This document shows positions 8,623 through 20,100 of a stretch of 64,000 nt of DNA, piece by piece. The stretch's first letter is position 1; every line of letters begins with the position of its first letter. This DNA comes from Cafeteria roenbergensis (taxonomy: Eukaryota > Sar > Bigyra > Bicosoecida > Cafeteriaceae): assembly GCA_008330645.1 (NCBI GenBank), contig VLTN01000048.1, positions 229,077-293,076 on the forward strand, read 5' to 3'. The notes beneath the pieces are model-generated. The model saw nothing but the letters and a program-made list of their open reading frames with translations, had not been told where the DNA came from and did no database searches. The position numbers and the translations under genes were made by a program.

Positions 8623-11526
8623 ATGCCCCGACCGCTCTCTTTTCACCTCGCGATCGCACTTCTCGCCGTTGGCAGCACCGCGTCGACCCTGACACCATTC
8701 TTGGCAGCTGACATCGACCCATTTGGTCGCGATGGTCAGGTGACGGGACTTCTGGCTCATAACGGCCAGCTCCTTTTCGGAGGTGACGTGCGCTCCAACG
8801 TCAACGTTGCCGCAGAAGAAGTCTTCACGTACATTCCAACAACCGGATCGGTTTACAAGCAGACTCTAAACTTGGACTCTCTCCCGGCAACAGGTGACAT
8901 GCACTTTTGCGTGTTCAACGGTGAAACTTACTTTCAAGCCGAAATCTACCTGGGCGGGCTTTCGACGCGCAAGGGCGTGGAGCTTGGAATGCTCGATTCG
9001 GCGCGGTCCACCGGAGCCATCGCAGCAGACATTTTTCAAGGGACGAGTGGCTCGTTCCCCGCGTTCATGACTGTCTTCGGCGAGCGCATGTTCATGAGCG
9101 CGCTTGGGAGCGACGCGCAAGGACGAGAGCTGTGGGCCATTAACTCCGCACGGAGCCCGTCTCTCGTGCACGAATTCAGCTCCGTCGAAACGATTGGCGG
9201 CGACCCCAAGTACCTCACTGTGTTCGACAACAAGCTGTTCATGCAGGCGGACTCCCACGCCATGAACAAGGGCGTCGAGCTCTTCGCCTACGACGGCACT
9301 GAAGTGACTCTTGCTGCTGACATCAACGCTGGCGCGGCGAACAGCAACCCCGCGCACATGGCCGTGGTCGCTGGCGTCCTCTACATGAGCGCAGATGGCG
9401 GCAACGGCAACGGCCACGAGCTCTATGCGTACGACGGCACCAACGCCCCCGCCATGGTTGCAGACGTCAACGCCGGCCCTGACGGCTCCTTCCCCCAGTG
9501 GCTGGTCGAGTTCAGCAGCACGCTGTATTTCGTGGCCACCACGCCGACCACGGGCAGGGAGCTGTTCCGCCTCGACGGCTCGACCGCAGTGCTGGTCGCA
9601 GACACGAATCCGGGCGCTGGCGACGGCGGATTCAGGAAGATGGCGGTGCTGGATGGCGTCCTCTACATCCCGCACTTTTCCGTGGCTCTCGGGTGGGAGT
9701 TGCACCGACTGTCCGCTGAGGGCAATGCAATCGCACTGGAGCTGGACGCCTTTCCCGGAGCCAAAGGATCGTCGCCAAGCGCGTTTGTCCACCACGATGA
9801 GCAACTCTACTTCGCAGCGGACGGCGGACAGCACGGAATGTGTGTGTGGAAATTCAACTTGACGCACGGAGCTGAGCTTGCTGTCGCCGTCGAGCCGAAG
9901 CTACGCGTTGCGGGACATGTTGACATGGTGTGGTACCAGGGCGGACTCGTATTTTCGACTGATTTCGAGGACAACGGGGTCGAGCCAGTGTTCTTCAACC
10001 CAATCACGTCGACCGTGACGCTTCTTGCCGATACTGTCCCTGGATCAGTCGGAGGGGAAGCCACAAGCTTCTGCGTCTTCGGCGACAAGTTGTACTTCTC
10101 GGTGGATGCAGTCGATGTTCCTGGCGTCGTCGCGAGCAACCTGTTCCGCTACTCCCAAACCGATGGCGCTGCGCGCGTTGGCTCATCTGCCTTCTCGCCT
10201 GAGCACCTGACCGTGGTTAGCGACGAGATGTTCATGTCTGGCTTCGACGATACGGCCGGGCGAGAGCTCTGGAGCTACAAGGAGGACGGGGAGCCAGCAA
10301 GGTTGCTTGACCTCAGGACTGGTGACAAGTGGTCGTCGCCTTCGTGGCTGACGGCAGTTGGCGACACGCTGTTCTTCGCAGCCAAAACCGATTCCTCTGT
10401 GGGAGGCACGTATCAACTGTGCAAGTACCACCCTGCAACCGAAGCCTTTCAGGTGCTTCCCTTGCCGACAGTGTATGACCTTGTGCTGATGATGCCTCAC
10501 ACTGGCGAGCTCCTGTTCAGAGCTCAGACTAGTGGCAGCAACCCAAGTTTCTTCACGGTGCTGTCCAATGGAAGTGTGGTGCTCTCCGCGGAATTCTCGA
10601 ATCTGCCGCTGGACGTTGATGAAGTTGCCGTCCTCGGAAACCTGACGTTCTTCTCATCTAACACTTTGGATCCCAGCGTTGGTGCTGAGCTGTTCGGACT
10701 GGCTCCCCCGACCGCTTCCCCGACCCCGTCTGCTTCACCGTCTGCATCGCCTTCAGTCAGCCCAAGCGCGTCTGCATCGCCGTCAGTCAGCCCAAGCGCG
10801 TCTGCATCGCCGTCAGTCAGCCCAAGCGCGTCTGCATCGCCGTCAGTCAGCCCAAGCGCGTCTGCATCGCCGTCAGCCAGCCCAAGCGCGTCTGCATCGC
10901 CGTCAGCCAGCCCAAGCGCGTCTGGAAGTCCCTCAGCCTCGTCTTCGGCAACCGCGTCTCCGTCTTCGACAGTGAGTGGCTCACCCTCACCGACGCATTC
11001 GCCCAGCTCGAGTGTCACAGCTTCGCCCTCAGCCACTGGCTCGCCCACACCTTCTCCCACTGCCAGTCCCTCCACGACCGTGTCAGGAACGCCCTCACCA
11101 TCTGCGACGTCATCAGCGACGTCAAGCGCGACCGCTTCCAGCTCACCGACCACGACGCCTTCGCCGACAACTTCGCCGTCCAGTTCTTCCAGCCCCACCT
11201 CGAGCTCCACTGCATCCGCAACTCCCTCCACGAACGCTGCAGATGGCACCAGCGCCACAGGTGTTGGCACTCAGGCGCCGGAGTCCGACTCAACGGCATT
11301 CATCGTGGTCGGCGTCGTAGCCGGGACGTTGCTGCTGGCAGGAGGCGCGTTCTGGGCATGGAACCGCCAGTCAACTGGCCTGCGTGGCGGACAAGGCACG
11401 ACGAGCAGCACAGGGCCTGCGGGAGCAGCTGCCATCCAGGCAAACGGTGACGGCACAGCGTCCGGCGGTGCTGGAGGACTGAGCAGCCTTGGCGCGCACG
11501 CTGATGCAGGGAGCGTGCGTGTTTGA
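8623..11526 (+). CDS. Secreted/type I membrane protein with ELWxxDG-type repeats and Ser/Pro stalk
   Basis: A 967-aa single exon. The start was chosen because MPRPLSFHLAIALLAVGSTAS is a signal peptide. Residues ~25-690 carry repeats of the form LTVFDNKLFMQAD...GVELFAYDGT...ADINAG (also ELYAYDG, ELFRLDG, ELWSYKEDG), like the bacterial and protist ELWxxDGT/hyalin-like repeats thought to fold as beta-propeller blades. Residues ~690-870 are a Ser/Pro/Ala/Thr stalk, partly six exact-length 30-bp DNA repeats and probably O-glycosylated. A TM helix (AFIVVGVVAGTLLLAGGAFW) at ~892-914 and a short Gly-rich tail follow. A cell-surface adhesion or recognition role is inferred from architecture only. Confidence 0.75.
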   Translation: MPRPLSFHLAIALLAVGSTASTLTPFLAADIDPFGRDGQVTGLLAHNGQLLFGGDVRSNVNVAAEEVFTYIPTTGSVYKQTLNLDSLPATGDMHFCVFNGETYFQAEIYLGGLSTRKGVELGMLDSARSTGAIAADIFQGTSGSFPAFMTVFGERMFMSALGSDAQGRELWAINSARSPSLVHEFSSVETIGGDPKYLTVFDNKLFMQADSHAMNKGVELFAYDGTEVTLAADINAGAANSNPAHMAVVAGVLYMSADGGNGNGHELYAYDGTNAPAMVADVNAGPDGSFPQWLVEFSSTLYFVATTPTTGRELFRLDGSTAVLVADTNPGAGDGGFRKMAVLDGVLYIPHFSVALGWELHRLSAEGNAIALELDAFPGAKGSSPSAFVHHDEQLYFAADGGQHGMCVWKFNLTHGAELAVAVEPKLRVAGHVDMVWYQGGLVFSTDFEDNGVEPVFFNPITSTVTLLADTVPGSVGGEATSFCVFGDKLYFSVDAVDVPGVVASNLFRYSQTDGAARVGSSAFSPEHLTVVSDEMFMSGFDDTAGRELWSYKEDGEPARLLDLRTGDKWSSPSWLTAVGDTLFFAAKTDSSVGGTYQLCKYHPATEAFQVLPLPTVYDLVLMMPHTGELLFRAQTSGSNPSFFTVLSNGSVVLSAEFSNLPLDVDEVAVLGNLTFFSSNTLDPSVGAELFGLAPPTASPTPSASPSASPSVSPSASASPSVSPSASASPSVSPSASASPSVSPSASASPSASPSASASPSASPSASGSPSASSSATASPSSTVSGSPSPTHSPSSSVTASPSATGSPTPSPTASPSTTVSGTPSPSATSSATSSATASSSPTTTPSPTTSPSSSSSPTSSSTASATPSTNAADGTSATGVGTQAPESDSTAFIVVGVVAGTLLLAGGAFWAWNRQSTGLRGGQGTTSSTGPAGAAAIQANGDGTASGGAGGLSSLGAHADAGSVRV
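10741..10920 (+). repeat. Six tandem 30-bp repeats (Ser/Pro stalk)
   Basis: Six in-frame 30-bp units, nearly identical (single-base C/T or G/T changes), each encoding SASPS(V/A)SPSA. They form the stalk of the surface protein. Confidence 0.95.
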
Positions 11527-11906
11527 GCGTCTGACAGCAGCAGCCCGGCGTGCGGTTTCGCCGGCCGCGTTCGGCCGAGGGTTCTGGTGGACCCGACGCA
11601 GCTGAATCCAGAGCGATTGCGGCATGGACATGGGTATGACGGCGCTTGAGCGTGTGTGAGTGCGAGCAGCAAGCGCAGCAATGGCCCATTGGCTGCGGCA
11701 AAATACAACGGCAGCGCTGACGGAGCAGCGGCAGAGCAGGGCTGGCGCTCGACCGCACCGCCGGCGCCCACACAGGGACGACGAACGAATGAACAAACAC
11801 CCCGCAGCACAGCGGAGCGTCCCAGAACGGGCCCAAGGCGGCCCTTCCTGGAGCAGGCACCGCCGGAACGGGGAGCGGAGCCGCCTCGGCGCAGGCGGGC
11901 GCCTGC
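11527..11906. other. Convergent intergenic region
   Basis: A 380-bp 3'-to-3' spacer between the surface protein gene and the PH-domain gene. No gene or repeat recognised. Confidence 0.5.
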
Positions 11907-12604
11907 CTACGAGGAAGCCGCGCCAGCCGAGGCGGCGGCTGCTGCACCAGCAGCGGGCTCTTCAGCCGCGACGCCTCCCGCCGCAATGGCCGCCGGGTCC
12001 ACCGGCTTGCCGGACTTGACCGCCTCCTCCATGGCCAGCTCCTTGGCCTTGCGCTCGAGGCGGATGTCGCGGATGGGGCGGCGCATCTGCTCGATGGGCT
12101 CCATGATGGCGCGGATCCACTCGTGCATAACGGACTGCGGTGGGGAGGGCGGCGGTGGGAGGCGGCAGCGTCGAGGGGAGCGGTGGGTGCAGCGAGCGCT
12201 GACGGCGGGGGCGGCTGCGTGCCGCGCTGCTTGTTCGCGCCTGCGCGCGGCGGAGCGACGGAGGACCGCGAGGCAACGCGGAAGGCGCCCCGGCCACTCA
12301 CCTCCTCCTTGGTGCGGCAGGTCATGCTCTTGGGGTAGGCGTGGATCTGGAACTCGAAGAAGCCGCCCTTGGGCTTGGCCTCGCCCTTCTTGCGGAAGGT
12401 CTCCGTGGCCGAAACGAAGTAGGCGCTGAGGCGAATGAGGTTGGGGGAGGCGCCGGACGCATAATCCGCCTGCTTGTTGTAGTAGGCGAGCTGGTCGGTG
12501 AGCACGAAATAGCGCGCCTTCCACGTCCTGTGTCCGCCCTGCTGGCCGCCGAGCTTCTCGACGATGCCTTGCTTGCGCACAGGAGCCTTGACGATGGGAT
12601 CCAT
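11907..12604 (-). CDS. Small PH-domain protein
   Basis: Two minus-strand exons, 12302-12604 and 11907-12134, joined in phase 0 (donor GTGAGT at 12301, acceptor CGCAG), 176 aa. Residues ~10-110 form a pleckstrin-homology fold: KQGIVEKLGGQQGGHRTWKARYFVLTD with the typical beta1-beta2 and WxxRYFVL pattern, then the helix TKEESVMHEWIRAIMEPIE carrying the invariant Trp. PH domains bind phosphoinositides or proteins at membranes. A Lys/Glu helix (DIRLERKAKELAMEEAVKSG) and an Ala-rich tail follow. No catalytic domain is attached, so it is probably an adaptor. The join restores the PH C-terminal helix and is well supported. Confidence 0.8.
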
Positions 12605-14081
12605 TTTGTCTGCAGGCCCGTGGGGCAGGTGGACGGGGAGTTGGGCAGAATGCGGTTGGAGGGGGAGGGGCGGCGCGAACGTGCAAGTGCCTCGTGCCGG
12701 CGGCCCCGCTGCCACGCCCGCCCAGCGAGGCGAGGCGCTGCACAGGGGGCAGAACCGGACGGTCCACGCGGCACGGGCGGGGCGCGGGGAGGGCGGATCC
12801 CGCGCTGGGGGGCGGTCGGGGCTTCCAAAGCCTGCGATCGCGAGTCGGACCTGCAACCGACGGGCGCCCGCTCGAGCAACGCGGCCTTGGCGACGCCCGC
12901 CCCGAGGCACGCCGCGCGTCCCAGCCCCGGCGCGGGAAGCGCAGCCACAGCGCGGTGGCTGCGTCATCACTGCCAGCCGGGGGCGGCGGGGCCGCACGCC
13001 TTCTGAACGCCGGCGCAGGAAGGGGGCGCCAGTGCGGTGCCTCGCGTGATCCAGCGCGCCCCCCTGGCGCGCGCCCAGGCGCAGCCGCCTGCTCCCCTCG
13101 GTGCCCCTTCCCCCCCTGCCCCCACCCGGCCGCGCCGTTGCAACCACGCGCGTGGCGTGCCCGGCCCGGCGGCAGCTCTCAGGCCGCGCTTCCAGCCACC
13201 TGCCCGACGGGCTTGCAGCTTGCGAGATCGCACGGGTTGCGCGGCAGCCAGTCGCCAGCGCGCTCCCACAGCGGCTCCCATCCACCCCGCCGCCCCCTTG
13301 TCCCAGCCCACAGTGTGCAAAGCTCGGCAACGGTCGCGCAAGGCCGAGCTTTCGCAGACGCACGTCAGCAGGCGGCTCACGGTCGACAGACTGAACACCC
13401 AGCGAGTGCCGGACTCGGACGCAGCGGACTGAACACCCGGTCGGCAGAGCCGGGAGGCGGCCGCATTTGCCGGCAGCCAGCCCCCAGCACGCGAAGGGCA
13501 GCTGTGGCCCCCTCCCCGCCCCTGCCCGCGCGAAACAGGTGCTTGCCCCGCGGTAGTCCCCGCGCTCAGTCCACGCGCGGCGAGACTGCCGCTGGGATCC
13601 GTTGTTGCAGGCGCGCACCGCCGCAGTCACGCACCGCAAATGAGGGAGGGAGCACACCGGGAGAAACGTTCCCGAGGTGCCATAGGCACGCGCATGGACT
13701 GCTAAGCCGTAGATGGCGCATGCGTGCCCCCGCCCGCCCTTTCGCGCTGCTCTGCCGGTGTACAAGCAGCTTGGGGCGCGGGCGATGTGGAGCTCAAATT
13801 GCGTTGGCTGCGCGTTCGCCCCCCTCGCAAACTGCCGTCACTGCGAGCCACTCGCAAAGGCACAAAGAATGCGTACGAGCGGTGTCAGAGACCCGGACCG
13901 TGCGGGCGAGAAGGCGCTCACGAAAGCGCGCCCGAGGCGTTGGCAGCCGTTGTTGGTGCCTGCAGAGCTGCCGCCTCGGCCGGCGGTTTGCTTGGCTGCC
14001 TGGCGCGCCGCCGCCACCGGAGGCACCGAGGGCCGCCGAGCGGCAGCCCCAGCGGGCGCTCGTCCTCGGCCGATCGCAGCG
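12605..14081. other. Large divergent intergenic region
   Basis: A 1.48-kb spacer between the divergent PH gene and the coiled-coil gene. Open frames on both strands are long, Arg/Pro-rich, unlike any protein I know, and overlap each other. A CTGCAG acceptor-like site just upstream of the PH start (about 12612-12617) leaves room for a 5'-UTR intron. Confidence 0.45.
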
Positions 14082-16748
14082 ATGGACTTCTCGGGTATCG
14101 ACGAGGCGCTGGATCACGCGCAGTCTGCGATGGGGTCACCCGGCCTGGCGCGGTCGCTGCGCCGGTCTCGGGCGCGGTTCGGGGACTCGGCGGCCGATCG
14201 CTACGCCCTTCCCGGGCAGCGAAAGGCCACGCCTCCCGAGCTTCCGCCTTCGGGGCACCGCTCGTCCCGCTTCGCGGGCGGGGACGGGGCCGACGGGGAG
14301 TGGGCGGACCGCGGACAGCTTGGCAACGGCGCAGCCGGGCAGTTTGGCAGGTCCAGCCGCCGCTTCGAGGGCGGCCACCGCGCCGGCTATGACAGCGACG
14401 GCCGCGCCGACCCTGTCTCGTCGGGCGCTGCGCCGTCGCCGCGCATGGCCAGCGTGGGCGGTTCCTGGGCCGCGGGCGGCTTCGGCGGCGCGGCGGCGGA
14501 GTCGCAAATGGCGGCTGCCGGCCGGGACATCGAGGCCCTTGAGCGGCGCGTGGCGCGGGCCGAAGCCCTGGCAGGGGAGGCCGCGTCGGCCGTGCGCTCC
14601 GCGGACCAGGAGGAGGAGTCGCTTCGAGCAACGGTCGCGTCGCTCGCCACCACCGCAGCGTCGCTCAGGCGCCAGCTGGACGGAGCCGTGGAGTCAGCTG
14701 ACGCCGCCGACTGGAGCCGCCGGCTGGCAGAGCTGGACGCTCGGCTGCGCGTCCCGCTGCAAGCCGCTAGGGCGCTTGAGGCGAGGGTGGAGGCGCTGGC
14801 AGCGGCGGCGGACTCGGCGCCGGACGCGCTGACCGTCCGGGGATGGGCTGATGACAGGGCCGCCGAGGTGGCGGCCGTGGCCAAGGAGGCGGCGATGCGG
14901 ACGGCGAAACGTTTGGCCGACGAGGAGGCGGGGCGGTGGCAGGTTTCGGCAGAGCAGGCCGTCGCGGCCACGGCAGAGGCGCGAGAGGTGGCGGAGGCGG
15001 CGCTCGCGCGCGCCCGCGGGGAGCTGGACGGGGCGGCGACTGGCGCCCGCGAGGCCACGGCCAAGGCGCGGCGGGAGGCGGCGGAGGCGGCCGAGGCCAT
15101 GGCGGCGGAGGCGTCCAAAGCGCGGGCGGCCACCGCGCGCGCCACAGCGTCGGCCGACGCCGCCGACCGCCTGTCAGAGTCGCTCACCGCCGCGCTGGGG
15201 GCTGTTGCCGGGCGGGAGGAGGAGGCGCGGGCGGCGCTGCGGGGCAAGGCGGAGCGTCTGGAGGCGGCCGCGGCGGAGGCGGAGGCGGTGGCGGGGCGCC
15301 TCTCCCGGCTCTGCGTGGCAGCGGAGGAGGCCAGGGCCCATGCGCAGCGCCGGGCCAGGGAGGCGGAGGAGCGGGCCGAGGCGGCGGACGCGGCGCGGGC
15401 GCGGGCGGCCGCTGACGCGCGTCAGATGGCGGAGCGGGTGTCGACGCGGGAGGCGGCGGCGGCGAAACGTGAGGCCGCTGTCGAGGAGCGCGAAGCCGCC
15501 GTGACGGAGCGCGAGGACTCGGCGGAACGATCCGCCGTCCAGTGGCGCGCCGAGCTCCTTGCGACGAGGGAGTCACTGGCGCGCGAAACCGCCGCGGCGC
15601 AGAGCGAGGCCACACGGGTGCGGGAGGAGAGCGCTCGGCGCGCGGAGGAGGCGGCGGAGCGGGAGGCGGCGGCGGCGGCCAAGGCGGAGGCGGCGCGGGC
15701 CCGCGACGAGGCGGCGGCCGAGGCGGCGCGGCGGGCGGCGGAGCGCGAGGAGGCGGCCGCGGCGGCGGAGCGGCGGCTCAGGGAGAGGACGTCGGCGGCG
15801 GAGGGGGAGGCGGCGGAGCGGGGCAGGGGCCTGCAGCGGCGGGAGGAGGAGCTAGCGGCCTGGGAGGCGCGGGCAGGGCGGCGCGAGGCGGAGGCGGCGC
15901 GGGTGGAGGGCGAGGCCGCCCGCGTGCGCGCCGAGCTGGGCGGCAGGGAGGCGGCGGTTTCGGCTCGCGAGGAGGCGGTGCGGCGGCGGGAGGAGGAGCT
16001 GATGGCGCGAGAGGCTGCGGCAGCCCGGGCCACGGAGGAGGCCAGAGTGCGGGAGGCGGCCGCGGCCGCTGCTGCCGCCGACGCCGAGGCGGAGGCGGAG
16101 GCGGCTGCCAGCCGCGCCGCCTCGGCGCGCGAGGAGGAGACCAGGGTTCGCGCGGCCGTGGCCGATGCCAAGGCTGCAGCTAGGCGCGCCCGCGATGAGC
16201 AGGCCGCCGCCGAGCGTGCCAGGGACGAGGCGGAGCGGGCCCGCGGGGAGGCGCTGGCAGGCGCCGGGGCGGCAGAGGCGCGGGCGCGGGTCGCTGAGGC
16301 GCGGGCTGAGAAGGCCGTTGCCGCCGCCGCAGCGCGGGCTTCAACGGAGTTGCTCACGCTGCGCCGGGCCCTGAAGGAGGTGCGCGAGCGACTCCATGGC
16401 GTGGTCACTCGCGGGGACAAACGCGCCGCCGACGAGGCGGCGCGAGAGGCCGAGGCGCGACGCCGCAGGCAGCTGCGCTGGGACGCTGTCAAGGCCGAGC
16501 GGTCGCGCACGCTGCTGCGGCTAGAGGAGGCTAGGGCCAACCTGGAGCGGCTCGACGCGGAGCCGCTCTGGGAGGAGGAGGAGGCCGCGGCCTCGGGCAG
16601 GGGCAGCGCGAGAGAGCCATCGAGCCCGGTGCGGGGCGCGCTGGCGGGGGGCAGGCGTGGCGCTGGCGGCGCCGGTGCTGGGTCGCCGCTCAGAGGCGCG
16701 GCGGCGCGTGGGTCTGCCCGCGGGTCGCCCGGTCGGGTGGTCGGGTGA
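14082..16748 (+). CDS. Ala/Glu/Arg-rich coiled-coil protein
   Basis: An 888-aa single exon; start MDFSGIDEALDHAQSAMGSP. Residues 1-145 are Gly/Ser/Arg-rich. Residues ~146-830 are an almost uninterrupted predicted coiled coil made of Ala, Glu and Arg heptads, including near-repeats such as REAAVEEREAAVTERE and EEAAAAAERRLRER. The last ~60 residues are basic with several SP sites (SSPVRG, GSPLRG, GSPGRV), possible proline-directed kinase targets. The composition suits a cytoskeletal, basal-body or flagellar-root protein, but no family is identifiable because Ala-rich coiled coils match each other non-specifically. The extreme GC-third-position bias is normal for this locus. Confidence 0.65.
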   Translation: MDFSGIDEALDHAQSAMGSPGLARSLRRSRARFGDSAADRYALPGQRKATPPELPPSGHRSSRFAGGDGADGEWADRGQLGNGAAGQFGRSSRRFEGGHRAGYDSDGRADPVSSGAAPSPRMASVGGSWAAGGFGGAAAESQMAAAGRDIEALERRVARAEALAGEAASAVRSADQEEESLRATVASLATTAASLRRQLDGAVESADAADWSRRLAELDARLRVPLQAARALEARVEALAAAADSAPDALTVRGWADDRAAEVAAVAKEAAMRTAKRLADEEAGRWQVSAEQAVAATAEAREVAEAALARARGELDGAATGAREATAKARREAAEAAEAMAAEASKARAATARATASADAADRLSESLTAALGAVAGREEEARAALRGKAERLEAAAAEAEAVAGRLSRLCVAAEEARAHAQRRAREAEERAEAADAARARAAADARQMAERVSTREAAAAKREAAVEEREAAVTEREDSAERSAVQWRAELLATRESLARETAAAQSEATRVREESARRAEEAAEREAAAAAKAEAARARDEAAAEAARRAAEREEAAAAAERRLRERTSAAEGEAAERGRGLQRREEELAAWEARAGRREAEAARVEGEAARVRAELGGREAAVSAREEAVRRREEELMAREAAAARATEEARVREAAAAAAAADAEAEAEAAASRAASAREEETRVRAAVADAKAAARRARDEQAAAERARDEAERARGEALAGAGAAEARARVAEARAEKAVAAAAARASTELLTLRRALKEVRERLHGVVTRGDKRAADEAAREAEARRRRQLRWDAVKAERSRTLLRLEEARANLERLDAEPLWEEEEAAASGRGSAREPSSPVRGALAGGRRGAGGAGAGSPLRGAAARGSARGSPGRVVG

Positions 16749-17125
16749 CTGCCGCCGCGGGCAGCGCAACGCAGCGATGTGCTCGGGCTGGCGGGCGGCC
16801 CCGCGGCCTGTGCCCGGACGCTGCGGTGTGCGTGCGTGGCGAAACCAGTTTCACGGTTCTGTGAGAGTGGTCGAATGCGTTGCGCGGCGAATCGACGGAG
16901 CGGTTTCACCCCAAGCTCGCAGTTGCCAGGGAAGCAAGCGGAAGCGTATCTTTGTGCGTATGTGCGCATGTGTGTGTGTGTGTGGGGGGGCGGGGGGGGG
17001 CGGGGGGCTGGGCCGAGCTTGCAACTCACGGATTGGGTGCATTGCGCGTTCATCTCGTGCTGAATCGAACGACACCGCATGCAGTCAAGCTCCTCCGCCC
17101 AAGTTCGCTTCCCCCCGCGGGGAAA
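16749..17125. other. Convergent intergenic region with (TG)n/poly-G tract
   Basis: A 377-bp 3'-to-3' spacer. A (TG)n run followed by several G-runs at about 16,969-17,007 could form G-quadruplex or Z-DNA. No gene seen. Confidence 0.55.
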
Positions 17126-20100
17126 CTATACACCGGAGTCGCTTGACCGCTGCGCGTGGGATCGCCTGACCGACCGCACAACGCTGCCGCTGGCAGAGCC
17201 CGCTGCGCCCCCTCGCCGCACACTTCGCTTCCCCTCTAGCTGCTGCGTGATGGCCACTGCGTCGAGCACCGTGCCTGCGAGCGGGACCTCTCGCGAGGCG
17301 TCCGACCCGTCCACGCTGCCAGATCGGCCAAACGTTGCCCCGGACTCCCGTCGGCTGTGGGACACCCACTCGACAGAGGCCCGCTTGCGGCGGCTGGAGG
17401 AGGCCGTTGAGCCGGTCCGACGGATGCTGAGAGAGCGGCTCTGGTCGCTGTCGCAGCCCGGGCTGGAACCCTGGGCTTCGGCGGCGCCACCGGACACGAC
17501 CCTGAACCTGCTTCCGGGTCCGCCGCCGCTGACGCGTGATCCAGACCACGGACCCCCCGCCGGCGACGCCGCCGCCAGCGACGCCGCCGCCGCCGCTGCG
17601 GACGCCGCCGACACCGGGCCCGTGAACGACCCCGCCGCCGCGAGAGACCCGGGGGACAGCGGAGCGGGCAGGCGGTCCCGGCCACCTCCCGCGGAGTCCG
17701 GCGACCGGCCGCGGCCGTGGCTGGGACTGACGCTGGAATCGCGAATTCGGGCGTAGCTCTGCCCGGCAGCGGCCCGGGCGGTCGAACCCGACGCCGAGGC
17801 CGATACCCAGGGGTGTGCGCCGTCGTGCTTGCGGTGACTCCGCGCGTGCGAGGCACCAGACGCGCCAGCCACGGTCGCCACGCCGCCGCTGCCCCAGCCG
17901 CTGACGGTGCCGCCGCCGCCGCCGACGCCGCCGCCGACGCCGCCGACGCCACCTCCTCCCCCTGCGCCGTCCGCCTCGGCTCCCAGCACCGCGATGTTCG
18001 CGTTCATGGCTCTGCCCAGCGCCGCCATGTGCTCTGCCGGGAGCGGCACGGCCATTTTCTTGCCGATGGCTACGACTGACGTCTGCGCGAACTCGAGCAA
18101 GCTCTGCAACTTTCCGCCCACGCGCTCCTCCATGGCCGCCACCAGCGCCAAACACTCCGCCGCCTCGGCGTCGCTCACGCCCGCCGACAGGGCGGTGAGC
18201 ACCGCTTGTCGCGAAGAGTCGAGCTCTGCCGTGAGCTCTGCCAGCGCGCGCAGGGAGAGACGGGCGCTTTCCCGGAAATCTCCGCTGATCGCGACCATGA
18301 GGGGGTTCTGACTGACGAGCCTGGACAGCCAATCGCGGCGGGTGGAGGCGGCGAGGCTGGCGCTGGCAGACTGCGCGTCCGCCGCCGCGGCGTGCAGCGC
18401 GCTGCTGGCAGCCCGGCTGTGCATGCCGAAGGCGCCGCCGCCGCCGTCCCCCGGCCCTCGGGGGCCGCCGCCGGCAGAGCCCGCCGCTGCCCTGTGGGCG
18501 GCGTCCGGGCGTCTGTCGCGCCCCGCTGGAAGGGCGGGTCCTCTGGCCGGCTTGGACGTCAGCGGCACCTGCGCCCGCGCGCCAGCCATGGCGGGGTTGG
18601 AGGCTATCACCGGCTCTGAGAGGGCGACGTCGACCAGCGGCGGGGGCGGCCGCCACGGGGCCTGCTCCGCAGGGGTGCCCCCGCCGCTGGCCCCGCCGGT
18701 CGGGGCGGCGGCTGCTGGCCTTGGCGTTGGCGCGGGAGCCACGCGTGCCGACGACCTGAACGCCGGCAGAGCTGGCGCGAACAGCGACTTGGGGGGGTTT
18801 CGCGAAGCGTGGGCCTCCACGTCCTGACCGCTCGGGAGGTCCCCACGGACCCGGTGGTGATGGTCGCGTGATGGCGCCTGATGCTCGGGCCGGCTGGCGT
18901 CGGGGGCTCCTGAGTCAGCCCGGCCGCACGCGCTTGGTCGATCGCTCCGGCGGCGGCTGGATCGAGATCCGCTGCCCTGTGTCCCCGAGGCGGCCGCGCC
19001 ACCTGCCGCGTCCTGGATGGTGGCGCCAGACTCGTTGACCGTCGAGAGATGGCTGAGTGACTCCGCTGCAACCGCTGCCTCCGACCGACGGCCGTCGCTG
19101 CTGCGGGCTCTGGCTCTGTCGCCCCGTCGTGGCTCCGTTCCGGTCCGGCGCATCGTTCTGCCGGCTCCGCTCGGGGGTCGCATCTTCCCGGACCGGCTAT
19201 GGGACGGTTCCGCGAACAGCTCTGCCACTGCCGCCTCGGCTGCCGAGAGCGGTGGCGCAATCCTTCCGGAACCGCCCTGCGACTGTCGTTCCAGCCTTGC
19301 TGTGACCGCCACAGTTCCCGCAGTTGCAGTGGAGCCGCCCACCGACCGCTGGTGAAGGGAAGTCTCAACTCCGCTGGAGCCTGCCCCGCCGGAAACCCCT
19401 TCCGAAACCGGTGCATGCCTACCGAACTCCGCACCACCCATCACGTCCGCATCAGCATCCGCGGCACGCAGCGCGCCGCTGAGACCGGACACGATGGAGC
19501 GGCCTGACTGCCACACCAGCCCTTCGCTCCGCCCGTCAACGGAAGCCCCGTGCCGCTCCGGCAGAGCCGAGCTCGACCCACCGGTAGAGCCCGGGGCCAG
19601 GCCAACAGCGCCCGCGGCCCGGCTCGGTGACGAGGAGCAGCCGGAAGCCCCGGCCGTCGAGCCCAGACATCCACCGCCGGTCACGGCGCCGGCCACGGCA
19701 CCATCCGCCCCGCTGTTGCTGCCACCGGCAGCTGCTTCGGATTCTCCGTCGCTCGCATCGGCAGAGCCGCCGCCAGCCGCAGCAGCAGGGCTGCCGTCCG
19801 ACCCTGCCTGCCCGATCGAGCCGCGGGCTTGGTCTTGGTCGCAGCTCTGCCAGCTGAGCGCCTCCTGGGTGGCTTCCTCGACCAGCTCACGGGCCCGCTC
19901 TGCCGTGGCCAGGCTGCGGCGCGGGTGGCGCAGCCCGCGGCCTCCGACGGCCAGAGAGCCCAGACCGCTCTGCGAGGCGCCGGCAGCGTCCACTTCGACC
20001 CCGCCGGCGAAGCCGGGAGCGGTGTCCGTTGGCTCAAAGGCGGGGTCGGTGACGTCGGGCCGCAGCAGTGCCCCTGACATGGAGCCGGGTGATGCGGCGG

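Noticed and set aside
12694-14832. 712-aa plus-strand frame
   Set aside because: Arg/Pro-rich, overlaps the start of the coiled-coil gene in another frame and has no recognisable domain.
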